A stretch of 64,000 nt of DNA from Palsa-1447 sp964414785 (GTDB taxonomy: Bacteria; Verrucomicrobiota; Verrucomicrobiia; Opitutales; Opitutaceae). The translations under genes were made by a program, and so were the position numbers. Location of the stretch: positions 1 to 64,000 of the forward strand of contig CAYPXZ010000006.1 in NCBI GenBank assembly GCA_964414785.1, given 5' to 3'. Below the pieces are notes generated by a model. It ran no database searches. It had not been told where the DNA came from and was given only the letters and a program-made list of their open reading frames with translations. This document shows positions 6,274 to 14,760 of this stretch, one piece after another; the stretch's first letter is position 1; each line of letters opens with the position of its first letter.

Positions 6274-6594
6274 ATGGACCTCTTCCTTGTGCTGTTCGTG
6301 ATTCTCGCCCTGAGCTGCGCGACGGGGCTCATCATCATGCAGGTCTTCTTTTCCCGGCTGAAAAGCCGGCATAACTCCGTTTGGGTGGACCTCGGGCGCC
6401 CGGTCATCTTCCTGAACGGCGGCCTTATGAACACGCTGGGGTTCATGCGTTACCTGTGGCGCCGGTCGTACCTCAGCCTGGGGGACGAGCGCACCATCCG
6501 GATCGGGGCGTTTCTGCGGTCGTTCCTCATCTTCTACTTCGCCCTGCTTGCGCTCACGATGCTTTCGTTTCCCCTGACGATCGCCCGGCACTGA
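6274..6594 (+). CDS. UspB-like small membrane protein (cassette gene 11)
   Basis: A 106-residue protein with a membrane helix at each end (MDLFLVLFVILALSCATGLIIM and AFLRSFLIFYFALLALTMLSF) and a charged middle section (NSVWVDLGRPVIFLN, FMRYLWRRSYLSLGDERTIR). The length, two-helix layout and the W-x-x-LGRP / RR-x-Y-x-x-L-x-D spacing resemble UspB, a membrane protein of unknown mechanism linked to stress resistance in enterobacteria. The match is by pattern only. The ATG is 3 bases after the degenerate attC-like site 9; site 10 follows 4 bases after the stop, so the gene sits in a compact cassette. Confidence 0.65.
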   Translation: MDLFLVLFVILALSCATGLIIMQVFFSRLKSRHNSVWVDLGRPVIFLNGGLMNTLGFMRYLWRRSYLSLGDERTIRIGAFLRSFLIFYFALLALTMLSFPLTIARH

Positions 6595-6598
6595 TCGT

Positions 6599-6698
6599 GC
6601 CGAGGCGATCGCCGGCTCCGAAACTCGTCCGGGGCTCGTTTTCTGGGGGTCAGGGGCGGCGACCGGGTCAGGGGCGGTCATTACCTCTCTCGGCAGGC
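6599..6698 (+). repeat. attC-like site 10 (degenerate, 100 bases)
   Basis: CGCCGGCTCCGAAACTCG and CTCGTTTTCTGGGGGTCAGG align with CGTCGGATCCGACCCTCG and CACGTCTCCTGCGGGGCAGG of site 1. The right end ATTACCTCTCTCGGCAGGC matches ATTACCTCAACCTTAGGC of site 8. It is the last element found, and marks the distal limit of the array. Confidence 0.5.
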
Positions 6699-6749
6699 AA
6701 TGCGGGGCCCCCTACTGCCCTTTCCGGGTCGTTCGCCGGCCTTCTCATA

Positions 6750-6866
6750 ATGTTGGCTATCCCTGCCGGCATTTGTATATATCAATTCCCGGATGCACCT
6801 TGTATCGGGACAGTCGCTATCGCCCCGCTGTTGGTTGCCTTGTCCAGTATATGGCCGCTGTGGTGA
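6750..6866 (+). CDS. Possible small membrane ORF or cassette remnant
   Basis: An open frame of 38 codons from an ATG, strongly hydrophobic (LAIPAGICIYQFPD, then IGTVAIAPLLVALSSIWPLW). The same frame stays open and hydrophobic upstream back to the end of attC-like site 10 (ALSGSFAGLLI), but no start codon is found there, so this may be the 3' remnant of a two-helix membrane protein whose start was lost. No homologue is recognised. The rest of the gap 6599-6939 holds only the degenerate attC, and the part after 6750 is AT-richer, with TTTGTATATATCAATT-like stretches that could contain a promoter for the next gene. Confidence 0.3.
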   Translation: MLAIPAGICIYQFPDAPCIGTVAIAPLLVALSSIWPLW

Positions 6867-6939
6867 GGAATATATTTGCTTTGATAGTATTCCGAACGCG
6901 GTTGCGGGGATGGCCCTATGAACGGCATGTCTCTTTGCC

Positions 6940-8268
6940 ATGCCAAGGAGTAGCTGCATCGCTAGACTGCAAGGGCGCAGCTCGTCGATGGCGAGCGTCA
7001 TGCTGGCCGGAGCGATTTCGATCGCCACGGCCGTCAGCTGCGAGGCCGTGGAATTTGCTCTTCAGAGGGACGTGATCATGCGGTCGGAACACAGCCTGGT
7101 GTCCATAAAGAGGGGGACCATGGTGGAGCTCGTCTCCCGGGGCGACGGGACGGTCACGATCACCTATCGCGGGCAGACCGGCATGATCCCGGCAAACGGC
7201 GTGCCCCAGGCCATCCCCACGCCGCCGCCAGCCGCTGTTCCGATGGGAGTCGAGACCGTGGTGAGCGAGACGGCCGCCTCGATACCGGCCGCGGCGCACG
7301 AGACGCCTTCGATCGCGATCGGGTCGCAGAGGTTGTTCCTGGAGAACCTGGTCGAGGCACCGGCACCGCTTCGGGAATACATCCCCGACGGGGAAACCCT
7401 TCCCCATTGGCACCACAAGGCCTCGGTCCGGGTGATCAAGGGGCAAGACGACCCCGTTGCCTACCTGAAGGGCGTCGAGGCCGAGGCGGCCCGCGAACGG
7501 CCAAGCGCACCCCACCGCCTCGCGCCCGATGCCAGTACCCACGAGCTGGTCCTGGATTACGTGGCATATCCGCCGGAAACGTATGCCCAGAGGCATCCCC
7601 GTTGGAGCCTGATGAAGGCGAGGCGGGCGGAGGGGGGCGGACTGGTTGTCTACGAGTACTCCGTGCGCTATTCCTCGTTCGTCGAACAGACGGAGATGGA
7701 ATCCGAGAAAGCGTACATGCCGCTGGCATTTGCCAAGGCGATCTTTGACGAGACCACGAGCGCTGCAAAACCGCACAACATCAGGCTCTACGTCCAGGCA
7801 GACAAGTCCGCCGAGGTGGCATTCCCGGGCAATGGGCGGCCGGTTCCCTTTACGCCTCGATTCTCCCTGGATTTCGTGGGTTACATCCCCCAGGGGTTTG
7901 AACTGGATGCAAACGTCGGAGACGACGGCGATACCGAGTTCTACCGGGTGTCGTGCTCCATGATGGATCCAGCGGGAAGGTATGCGGGATACATGTCCTC
8001 TTCCGTGGCACCATACAAGAACACCCACATGCGGCCCGTGAAGGTGACCGGTGAAGTGAGGATCCATATCAACAGAGGGATGTCTCCGGCGTTTGCGATT
8101 GTCTCTCCGGGCACCTACACGCTCACGGTCGATTGCTTCCTCAAGGACCAGCAGGGAAAGGATTACACCCTGTCGGCTAGTCACGACCTCACAATCGTGG
8201 CGGCACCTCCCGATCCGCCGAACGCGGTCGAATTGTTCCCTGTCGGGCCGGCCGCCGGCACCCATTGA
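6940..8268 (+). CDS. Secreted protein of unknown function
   Basis: A 442-residue protein with an N-terminal signal sequence: an arginine-containing n-region (MPRSSCIARLQGR) and a hydrophobic core MASVMLAGAISIATAVS ending near CEA. An in-frame ATG at 6988 is an alternative start, but it would leave the signal peptide without positive charge. Residues about 40-90 (LVSIKRGTMVELVSRGDGTVTITYRGQTGMIP) read as an SH3-like beta barrel. The rest has no motif that I recognise; it includes a Pro/Ala linker and a beta-rich C-terminal half. It is followed after about 100 bases by another secreted protein, with which it may be transcribed. GC returns to the high backbone value here, so this is taken as the first chromosomal gene after the cassette array. 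Confidence 0.7.
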   Translation: MPRSSCIARLQGRSSSMASVMLAGAISIATAVSCEAVEFALQRDVIMRSEHSLVSIKRGTMVELVSRGDGTVTITYRGQTGMIPANGVPQAIPTPPPAAVPMGVETVVSETAASIPAAAHETPSIAIGSQRLFLENLVEAPAPLREYIPDGETLPHWHHKASVRVIKGQDDPVAYLKGVEAEAARERPSAPHRLAPDASTHELVLDYVAYPPETYAQRHPRWSLMKARRAEGGGLVVYEYSVRYSSFVEQTEMESEKAYMPLAFAKAIFDETTSAAKPHNIRLYVQADKSAEVAFPGNGRPVPFTPRFSLDFVGYIPQGFELDANVGDDGDTEFYRVSCSMMDPAGRYAGYMSSSVAPYKNTHMRPVKVTGEVRIHINRGMSPAFAIVSPGTYTLTVDCFLKDQQGKDYTLSASHDLTIVAAPPDPPNAVELFPVGPAAGTH

Positions 8269-8371
8269 TATCGGAGCGCCCTTAGATAAGGCTCTTTAAG
8301 TACGATCCAGGCGCCTCACTCGCCGAAGAACGGCCACCAATCCACACCCGCAACCCTCCTTCGAACCCCCT

Positions 8372-10036
8372 ATGAATGTCTCGCATGCGCGCATCCTTCG
8401 CTTCCCGCGTTTGCCGGCGCCCATCGCATCGGCCTCGTTTGCCGCCATGTGCTTCGGGCTGCTGGCTGTTCCCTTCACGCCTTCGCTTAAGGCGGAGATG
8501 CCTATCGAGCAGCTGTCGGGCCGGTCCGCTCGGGAGATGGCGCAACAGACCAAGGAGGTCGATGCCGTCACGGCGGAGATGGTGGCGAAGTTTCACGCCC
8601 TCGCTCCAGCCAGGGAATTCGACGGCCTCCTCAAGCGCCTCTCTGCGATCCCCGTGTCTCCCTACGGGACGAGGGGCGGCGTCAGCGGCGACGAGCTCCT
8701 CCTCACGGAGAAGGTCATCGGGGCCCGCGCCTTCATCACCGGCTGGCAGGACTACCTGATCCAGAGGGACCTGGGCAACTCCCAGCAGGCCGCCGGCACC
8801 CTTCAGCAGCTCGTGGCGGCCTCCGCGGCGTTCACCGCCATACCGAGGTCGGAGCTGATCGAGCTACAGAGCCATTCGCCGATCGCCGACAAGAGCGTCG
8901 CCAAGGCACAGGAGGCTAGGACACGGCTCGAAAAGCTGACGACCCGTGTGGTCGACGTCATCGAAAACGCAAGGGATCCGGGGGACCTTGACGTTCTGGC
9001 CGCCGAGATTGGCGCGATGCCGCCGCCGCCCTACAACGGCTACCAGCGAGACGAGGACTACGCCAAGCGCGTCCAGAACCTCAAATACTTCGTCCAGAAC
9101 TACCAGGACTACCTCGCTGCTGTCCATGCGGGGAAGGCGCTCGATGCCCAGCGGGACCTGCAGGGTCTCTCAAATCCGAACTACGACGCCAGCTTCTACC
9201 CCAGGTCGAGGATTTTAGACCTCATGTCGGCCGCACCCAAGGTGGACGAGCCGACCCTTCCGCTTTTCAAGCCGAGCGCCGTGAACCTGGAGAACCTCGA
9301 CGAGTTCATCTCGCAGCTCGCGGCATTGCATGGCAACGCGGCATTCATGGCGAAGAACGAGACGGGCCTGGAGCCGGCCGCCATGGCGGTCCGGCGCCAG
9401 CTGGAGCAGATCAGGTCCGGGACGCCCCGGGCGGGATCACAGTCGGTTTCCTTCGGCCCTTCCTATGGGGGGCTTGGGGAGTATGAATTCGCCTTCGCCC
9501 GCATGGACGGCCAGCTGGACCTATTGTCAGCCCCCATCAGCATCGGGGCACCGGCCGACCTACAGCCTAGCAAGGACGAGACCCTTGCCGCCTATCTCGA
9601 CCGGGTCCTGAACGCGGCGCTCGCGAGGAAGGACTGGACGCTCGCCCTCCATACGGCGGATTTCCGCAGGGACACGCGCGAGCGGGCGGGCAACCGCGAG
9701 TCGGCGTCCAACGATGCCCAGGCGCTGTACAGCTTCACCCGGGGGCTCAATTTTGAGGCGGCCGAGCAGTGGGTTGATGCGGTGATCAACTTCACCAACG
9801 TCCTCAATTTCCCAGGCAGCATCTTTCCCCTGTCCGAGGTGACGTCGCGCCTGGCGAAGATCAAGGCGGCCCATCCTTCCGAGTACGATGCGGCCAAGGC
9901 CGCGCTCCTGCGCAGGATCACCGACCCCCAGCAGGGCCAAACGATCCGGACATTGATGCCCGGCCAACCCGGGTATGTTCCGGGCCAGCGGCAATTCCCG
10001 CAGGGCGTCAACCCCGTCACAGGCCAGCCGCAATGA
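8372..10036 (+). CDS. Secreted helical protein of unknown function
   Basis: A 554-residue protein with a signal peptide (residues 1 to about 41: basic start, hydrophobic FAAMCFGLLAVPF, then SLKAEM). The mature protein is largely helical with repeated, evenly spaced patterns such as ITGWQDYLIQRDLGNSQQAA and FVQNYQDYLAAVHAGKALDAQ. These two segments are clearly related, suggesting an internal duplication of a unit of roughly 150 residues. The C-terminus is Gly/Pro/Gln-rich (GQPGYVPGQRQFPQGVN). No catalytic motif is seen. Its last four bases overlap the start of the TMTC-like gene at 10033 (ATGA), so the two are translationally coupled and probably work in the same envelope process. Confidence 0.75.
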   Translation: MNVSHARILRFPRLPAPIASASFAAMCFGLLAVPFTPSLKAEMPIEQLSGRSAREMAQQTKEVDAVTAEMVAKFHALAPAREFDGLLKRLSAIPVSPYGTRGGVSGDELLLTEKVIGARAFITGWQDYLIQRDLGNSQQAAGTLQQLVAASAAFTAIPRSELIELQSHSPIADKSVAKAQEARTRLEKLTTRVVDVIENARDPGDLDVLAAEIGAMPPPPYNGYQRDEDYAKRVQNLKYFVQNYQDYLAAVHAGKALDAQRDLQGLSNPNYDASFYPRSRILDLMSAAPKVDEPTLPLFKPSAVNLENLDEFISQLAALHGNAAFMAKNETGLEPAAMAVRRQLEQIRSGTPRAGSQSVSFGPSYGGLGEYEFAFARMDGQLDLLSAPISIGAPADLQPSKDETLAAYLDRVLNAALARKDWTLALHTADFRRDTRERAGNRESASNDAQALYSFTRGLNFEAAEQWVDAVINFTNVLNFPGSIFPLSEVTSRLAKIKAAHPSEYDAAKAALLRRITDPQQGQTIRTLMPGQPGYVPGQRQFPQGVNPVTGQPQ

Positions 10037-11952
10037 CGAGGGGCGAAAGCCAGATCCCCCTCTCGAGGACCCCGTGGCCTGCGATCCTCGGGATCGCCGC
10101 GGCGACGGCCGCCGTATATGCCGGCTCCCTTTCGGGGCCGCTGATCTACGACGACCACATATGGATCACGTGGAACCCCTCCATCCATCACCTTGGGTCG
10201 GCGCTGTCGGCGCCCGCGGACTCGGTCGTCCACGGCCGGCCGGTCCTGAGCCTGTCCCTCGCCCTCAACTACGCGCTCAGCGGAAACGACGCCTGGAGCT
10301 ACCATCTCGTCAACCTTGCGATCCACGTCCTCGCCGCCCTGGCCCTCTTCGGGATCGTGCGGCGGACGCTGGCCCGCCTCCCCGGGGCCTTCCCCAACGA
10401 GGGGGACCGGCTCTTCCCGGCATTTGGGGCCGCGCTCCTCTGGGCGGTGCATCCGCTCCAAACCGAGTCGGTGACCTACGTGATCCAGCGCGCGGAGTCG
10501 CTGATGGGGCTCCTCTACCTGCTGACGCTCTATTGCTTCATCCGGGGGACCGAGGGCCCGGGGCCGCGCCCCTGGAACCTCCTTGCCGTGCTCGCCTGCC
10601 TCCTTGGCATGGCGACCAAGGAGGTGATGGTGACGGCGCCGCTCATGGTGCTGGCCTACGACCGGACGTTCGTGTCGGGGTCGTTCCGCGAGGCCCTGCG
10701 CCGGCGCAGGGGGCTCTACGCGGCGCTGGCGTGCACCTGGACGGTCATCCTTGTCCAGGTCGCGGGCCTCGGGGGCCGGGGCGTGGGCTACGGCCTCGGG
10801 TACACCTGGTGGTCGTACGCGCTCGTCGAGACCTGGGTCGTCCTTCACTACCTGATCCTCTCCGTGTGGCCATTCCCGCTCGTCTTCGACTACGGGACGA
10901 ACCTGGTGGGGACGGTCCGCGAGGCGTTCCCCTGGGCCTGCGTCCTGTTGGGGCTCGTCGGAGCCACGTTCCTCGCGTTCAGGCGCCGGCCCGCGCTCGG
11001 GTTCCTGGGCGTCTGGTTCCTGCTCATCCTCGCGCCGGGATCAAGCGTCGTCCCCGTGGCGTTCCAGCCGATGGCCGAGCACCGGATGTACCTTTCGCTG
11101 GCCGCGGTCACGGCGCTCATTTCCGTGGGACTGTGGCGGTGGCTCGGGCGGCGGGCCGTGCCCGTCGTCCTCGCCCTGGCCCTTGCGCTCGGGGTCGAGG
11201 CCGCCCTGCGCAACCGCGACTACCGAAGCGAGGTCGCCATCTGGGGCGACACCGTCCTGAGGCGCCCGGAGAACGAGCGCGCGCACCTCGCCCTTGGAAG
11301 CGCGCTCGCCCTGGAGGGCAGGAACGAGGAGGCGGCCGCACAGTTCGGGGAGGCGCTTAGCATCGAGCCCGGGGACTTCGAGGCGCGCAGGAACCTGGGG
11401 CTCGCCCTCTTCAACCTGGACCGGGCCGAGGAGGCGCTGCGCCAGTACCGGGGCATAGCCCCGCCGACCCCCGACTCCGCGCCGCTCCACTACGACATCG
11501 CCCTGGCGCTGGACCGGCTCGGTCGCGGGGACGAGGCGATCGAGGAATTCCGGAGGGCCCTGGCGATCGACCCCTCGGATGGCGAGGCGCGCAACAACCT
11601 GGGGAGCGTGCTCTTCAGGATGGGCCGGGTCGACGAGGCCATCGTCCAGTACGGGCTGGCGCTTCGGACCCGCGCTCAGCCGGCGAGGATCCATTTCAAC
11701 CTGGCCCTGGCGATTGGCAGCAAGGGCGGCCTCGAGCGGTCGGCGCAGGAGTACCGCGAGGCGGTACGCCTGGAGCCCAACTACGCCGAGGCGCACAACA
11801 ACCTGGGCTACGCCCTCTACCAGCTCGGGCGCAACAGGGAGGCGATGGCGGAGTTCGAGGAGGCCCTGAGGATCAGGCCCGATTACCCGATGGCCCGCAG
11901 AAGCCTTGAGCAGCTCAGGCGCCTCGAGGACAAGGCGCCGGCCGGCAGGTAG
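10033..11952 (+). CDS. TMTC-like membrane protein with C-terminal TPR repeats
   Basis: A 639-residue protein. Residues 1 to about 400 hold roughly ten membrane helices with a first periplasmic loop containing YDDHIWITWNPS, the acidic pair expected in GT-C glycosyltransferases, followed by GRPVLSLSLALNYALSG and HLVNLAIHVLAALALF. This arrangement is that of bacterial homologues of eukaryotic TMTC proteins, which O-mannosylate proteins from a lipid-linked sugar. From about residue 415 there are six TPR units (for example AEAHNNLGYALYQLGRNREAMAEFEEALRIRPDYP). The TPR part would lie outside the cytoplasm and could bind substrate proteins. The enzymatic role is inference. The next gene is convergent: a GT2 that could supply the lipid-linked sugar. 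Confidence 0.8.
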   Translation: MTRGESQIPLSRTPWPAILGIAAATAAVYAGSLSGPLIYDDHIWITWNPSIHHLGSALSAPADSVVHGRPVLSLSLALNYALSGNDAWSYHLVNLAIHVLAALALFGIVRRTLARLPGAFPNEGDRLFPAFGAALLWAVHPLQTESVTYVIQRAESLMGLLYLLTLYCFIRGTEGPGPRPWNLLAVLACLLGMATKEVMVTAPLMVLAYDRTFVSGSFREALRRRRGLYAALACTWTVILVQVAGLGGRGVGYGLGYTWWSYALVETWVVLHYLILSVWPFPLVFDYGTNLVGTVREAFPWACVLLGLVGATFLAFRRRPALGFLGVWFLLILAPGSSVVPVAFQPMAEHRMYLSLAAVTALISVGLWRWLGRRAVPVVLALALALGVEAALRNRDYRSEVAIWGDTVLRRPENERAHLALGSALALEGRNEEAAAQFGEALSIEPGDFEARRNLGLALFNLDRAEEALRQYRGIAPPTPDSAPLHYDIALALDRLGRGDEAIEEFRRALAIDPSDGEARNNLGSVLFRMGRVDEAIVQYGLALRTRAQPARIHFNLALAIGSKGGLERSAQEYREAVRLEPNYAEAHNNLGYALYQLGRNREAMAEFEEALRIRPDYPMARRSLEQLRRLEDKAPAGR

Positions 11953-11956
11953 GCGC

Positions 11957-12643
11957 CTAGCGCAGGTTGTACTTGAGGATGGCCCACAGGGCCCGGAATC
12001 CGTCGCGCCAGCCGATCTTCTTCCCTTCCGCGTACGAGCGGCCGTAGTAGCTGATGCCCATCTCGTAGATGACGACGTTCAGCTTCGAGACCTTGGCCGT
12101 GATCTCCGGCTCGAACCCGAAGCGGTTCTCCTCGATCTGGATCCTCTGCAGGACGTCTCGGCGGAAGACCTTGTAGCAGGTCTCCATGTCCGTGAGGTTC
12201 AGGTTCGTGAACATGTTCGAGAGGAGCGTCAGGAACTTGTTGCCGATCATGTGCCAGAAGTAGTGGACGCGGTGGGGCTCGCCGCCCATGAAGCGGGAGC
12301 CGAAGACGACGTCGGCCTTCCCGTCCTCGATCGGCCTCATGAGCTTGGGGTACTCGTCGGGGTCGTATTCCAGGTCGGCGTCCTGCACGATGACGGCGTC
12401 CCCGGTCGCGGCCGCAAACCCGGTCCTGAGCGCCGCCCCCTTGCCCTGGTTCACGTCGTGGTAGATGATCTTGTCGACCATGGGCTCGATCTGGGTGCGC
12501 AGCACGTCGCGCGTGCCGTCGCGGGAGCAGTCGTCGACGATGATGATCTCCTTGTCGGGGTAGGGGGACGAGCGCACGCGCTCCACCAGGGTCCGGATGG
12601 TCCTGGCCTCGTTGTAGCAGGGGATGACGATCGAGAGCTTCAT
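11957..12643 (-). CDS. Family 2 glycosyltransferase, polyprenyl-phosphate mannose synthase (DPM1)-like
   Basis: A 228-residue GT-A enzyme without membrane helices, expected to transfer a hexose from a nucleotide sugar to polyprenyl phosphate. Start chosen at MKLSIVIPCYNEA, since family members begin there; an upstream in-frame extension to 12682 adds no conserved sequence. Visible motifs are IIIVDDCSRDGT (nucleotide binding), NQGKGAALRTGF, VIVQDADLEYDP (the DxD-equivalent DAD), and FGSRFMGGEPHR. ETCYKVFRRDVL and GFEPEITAKVSK are also typical of DPM1/polyprenol GT2 proteins. It sits among four GT-C-like membrane proteins, so it may charge the lipid donor they use. The sugar is not determinable from sequence. 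Confidence 0.9.
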   Translation of the reverse strand: MKLSIVIPCYNEARTIRTLVERVRSSPYPDKEIIIVDDCSRDGTRDVLRTQIEPMVDKIIYHDVNQGKGAALRTGFAAATGDAVIVQDADLEYDPDEYPKLMRPIEDGKADVVFGSRFMGGEPHRVHYFWHMIGNKFLTLLSNMFTNLNLTDMETCYKVFRRDVLQRIQIEENRFGFEPEITAKVSKLNVVIYEMGISYYGRSYAEGKKIGWRDGFRALWAILKYNLR

Positions 12644-12782
12644 CGGCGAAAGACGGGTAGGATGCAATGGGCCCGCGGCCAACGGAAGCTTTTATCGGCC
12701 GGCGGGCGCGCGGGGGCGCACCGCACCGAGGCGGTATAAATCCCGTGTTGAGGTGGGGGCCTTTTGGGTACAGTCATCCCCG

Positions 12783-14699
12783 GTGAGCGCCCCCGAGGCA
12801 TCCCGCCTTCGCACCTTCCTCCCCGCCGCCGCGGCCGCGGTCCTCGTGATCGCGGGTTTCACGGTGCTGCTTTCGCGCAGCCGCGCATACGTCTCGGCCC
12901 GGCCGGCCGGGGACGAGCCCTACAACCTGGTCGTCGAGGGTTTCCGGGCCGGCCACGTGTGGCTCGCCAAGGACGCGCCCCCGGCGCTCGCCCTGGCCGC
13001 AAACCCCTACGACTTCGTGACGTACCGGCCCTACCTGAAGCCGCCGTGGAACCTGATCGACCTGAGCTATTACAGGGGCCGCCTCTACGCCTACTTCGGG
13101 GTCACTCCCGCCGTGATCCTCTTCTGGCCCTACCGCGCGCTCTTTGGGGCGCCGCTCCACCAGGCCACCGCCGTCCTCCTCTTTGCCGTCGTGGGCTACC
13201 TGGCCGCCCTGGGGCTCGCCCTGGCCGCGTGGCGGAGGCACTTCCCGCAGGTGGGGCCGTGGGCCGGCGCCGTCCTCGCGGTCCTGCTCGGCTCGGTCAC
13301 GACGCTTCCGGTCTTCCTCGTGCGGCCGGGGCTCTACGAGGTGTCGATCAGCTGCGCCTTCGCCCTCGTGATGCTCTGCCTCGCCTGCCTCTGGAAGGGA
13401 TGGCACCGCGGGGACAGGGGCTTCGGCTGGTATGCCGCGGCGAGCCTCGCCTACGGCCTGGCGGTCGGTGCGCGCCCGTCCCTGCTCTTCGGGGCGGTGG
13501 TCCTCTTCATTCCCGCCGGCGCCTCCCTGCGGGCCCGGGCCCTGGGCCGCGGGGACACCCCCTGGCTCCGGGAACTCCTCGCCGCCCTCCTGCCGATATC
13601 GGCCATCGGCGCGGGATTGGCCGCCTACAACTACTACCGGTTCGATAGCGCCCTGCAGTTCGGCCACGACTACCAGCTCTCCGGCAACAATGTGTACGGG
13701 ACCAAGTCGTTTGAGCCGCGCTTCCTCTGGGACAACCTCCGGCTCTACTTCCTCGAGCCCCTGCGCTGGCACGGCGCCTTCCCGTTCGTCTGGGAGCCGG
13801 TGTGCCCCCCGCTGGCCCCGGGGCACCTGCCGGTGGAGTTCTTCTTCGGGACGCTCGCCAACCTCCCGGTCCTGCTGGCGGCGGCGCTCGTGCCGTTCGT
13901 GTGCGCGGGCTCCGGGGCGAGACCCCTTTCCCGGGCGGCGGCGGTTCCCGCCGTCCTCTTCCTCGTCGTCGCCGCCACCATCTGCTCCTACGCCGGCGCG
14001 ACCAGCCGCTACCTTCTGGACTTCATCCCCGCCCTGGCGCTCCTCGCGGCGCTCGGCTTCCTGGGGGTGGAGGCGCTCCTCGGGCGCGCGGGCGGGGGCC
14101 CGCCGACGCCCGCGCAGGAGGCCCTCCGGCGATCGGCCCTCGCCCCCGCGGTGCGCCCCGTCCTCTACGCGGCGCTTGCCTACTCGGTCGCCGTCAGCTG
14201 GCTCCTCGCGATTGCTCTCGGCTCGTTCTACAGGGGGGCGGAGGAGGGGGTTGCGCTGCTCGGCTCCGGCAGGATCCGCGAGGCCGCGGCCGCCTACGAG
14301 GGGGTGTGCCGGATAAACCCGGACTTCCGGGGCCAGGCCGAGCTCGGCATCGGGACGGCGCTCCTTGGGCAGGGCCTTACGAAGGAGGGCGCGGGCGTCC
14401 TCGCGGCCGCCGTCCACGACGATCCCCGCCTGCAGGCGGCGCAGTTCAACCTCGGCAAGGCACTCCTCTCCATGGGACGGGCCGCGCAGGCCGTCGAGGC
14501 GTTCCGCAGGGCGGCGGCCCTCGATCCCTATGACGCGGAGGCGGAGGCCGACCTGGGCGTCGCCCTCGTCAGGTCCGGGCACCTCGACGAGGCCATCGAC
14601 CACTTGCAGGCGGCCCTGCGCATCGACCCGACCCTGGCGCAGGCCAGGGACAACCTCAGGGCGCTCGAGTGGGTGGCTCGTTCCCGGGGGCGGAAGTGA
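12783..14699 (+). CDS. Large membrane protein with C-terminal TPRs, GT-C-like
   Basis: A 638-residue protein read from the GTG at 12783 (VSAPEASRLRTFL), because the open frame upstream runs into the divergent GT2 gene and lacks membrane-protein character. Nine or more helices follow, with an early periplasmic loop GDEPYNLVVEGFRAGHVWLA and NPYDFVTYRPYLKPPWNLIDLSYYRGRLYAYFG. This loop is shared, in diverged form, with the protein encoded at 16456-18381, so the two are paralogues. From about residue 490 there are four TPR-like units. I infer an integral-membrane glycosyltransferase-like role; no family name is certain. It is divergent from the GT2 gene, and the 139 bases between them must hold both promoters. 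Confidence 0.75.
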   Translation: MSAPEASRLRTFLPAAAAAVLVIAGFTVLLSRSRAYVSARPAGDEPYNLVVEGFRAGHVWLAKDAPPALALAANPYDFVTYRPYLKPPWNLIDLSYYRGRLYAYFGVTPAVILFWPYRALFGAPLHQATAVLLFAVVGYLAALGLALAAWRRHFPQVGPWAGAVLAVLLGSVTTLPVFLVRPGLYEVSISCAFALVMLCLACLWKGWHRGDRGFGWYAAASLAYGLAVGARPSLLFGAVVLFIPAGASLRARALGRGDTPWLRELLAALLPISAIGAGLAAYNYYRFDSALQFGHDYQLSGNNVYGTKSFEPRFLWDNLRLYFLEPLRWHGAFPFVWEPVCPPLAPGHLPVEFFFGTLANLPVLLAAALVPFVCAGSGARPLSRAAAVPAVLFLVVAATICSYAGATSRYLLDFIPALALLAALGFLGVEALLGRAGGGPPTPAQEALRRSALAPAVRPVLYAALAYSVAVSWLLAIALGSFYRGAEEGVALLGSGRIREAAAAYEGVCRINPDFRGQAELGIGTALLGQGLTKEGAGVLAAAVHDDPRLQAAQFNLGKALLSMGRAAQAVEAFRRAAALDPYDAEAEADLGVALVRSGHLDEAIDHLQAALRIDPTLAQARDNLRALEWVARSRGRK

Positions 14700-14704
14700 C
14701 CCCG

Positions 14705-14748
14705 TTGCCCGGCCCTTCGCTGTTGCGAAGGAGGGGGCCGCGGGGCAA
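14705..14748 (+). terminator. Long hairpin between TPR gene and DUF4139 gene
   Basis: Inner stem CTTCGC-TGTT-GCGAAG (14715-14730) is extended by TTGCCCGGCCC on the left and GGGGCC...GGGGCAA on the right. There is no following T run, so it may be a weak terminator or a structured leader of the gene at 14761. Confidence 0.45.
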
Positions 14749-14760
14749 TCATCGGGCCCC

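Larger units (their letters stand above)
1..6698 (+). mobile_element. Candidate chromosomal integron gene-cassette array (distal part)
   Basis: Small genes, all on the + strand, alternate with eleven copies of a related element of about 96 bases (listed separately as attC-like sites). Start codons lie 0 to 25 bases after an element, leaving no room for individual promoters, which is typical of promoterless cassettes. Most of the genes are visibly lower in GC than the chromosome after 6.9 kb, and their products are unrelated to one another. For several cassettes the 7-base box opening the trailing element is complementary to the box at the cassette's own start, as expected if each cassette once was a circle. 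No integrase is in the window; by the usual layout it should lie upstream of position 1. The last two elements are degenerate, so this looks like the old, distal end. Confidence 0.75.

Noticed and set aside
1..6698. The repeats as a CRISPR array, or as REP/BIME-type intergenic repeats
   Set aside because: Spacers are whole genes, not 30-40 base units, and all repeats share one orientation relative to the genes; box complementarity varies by cassette as in attC, unlike REP elements.
6381..6866. One long + strand frame spanning the UspB-like gene and the region behind it
   Set aside because: Its first part is an out-of-phase reading of the UspB-like gene and attC-like site 10; only the hydrophobic end (from about 6693) has protein-like character, and it is listed as a remnant.
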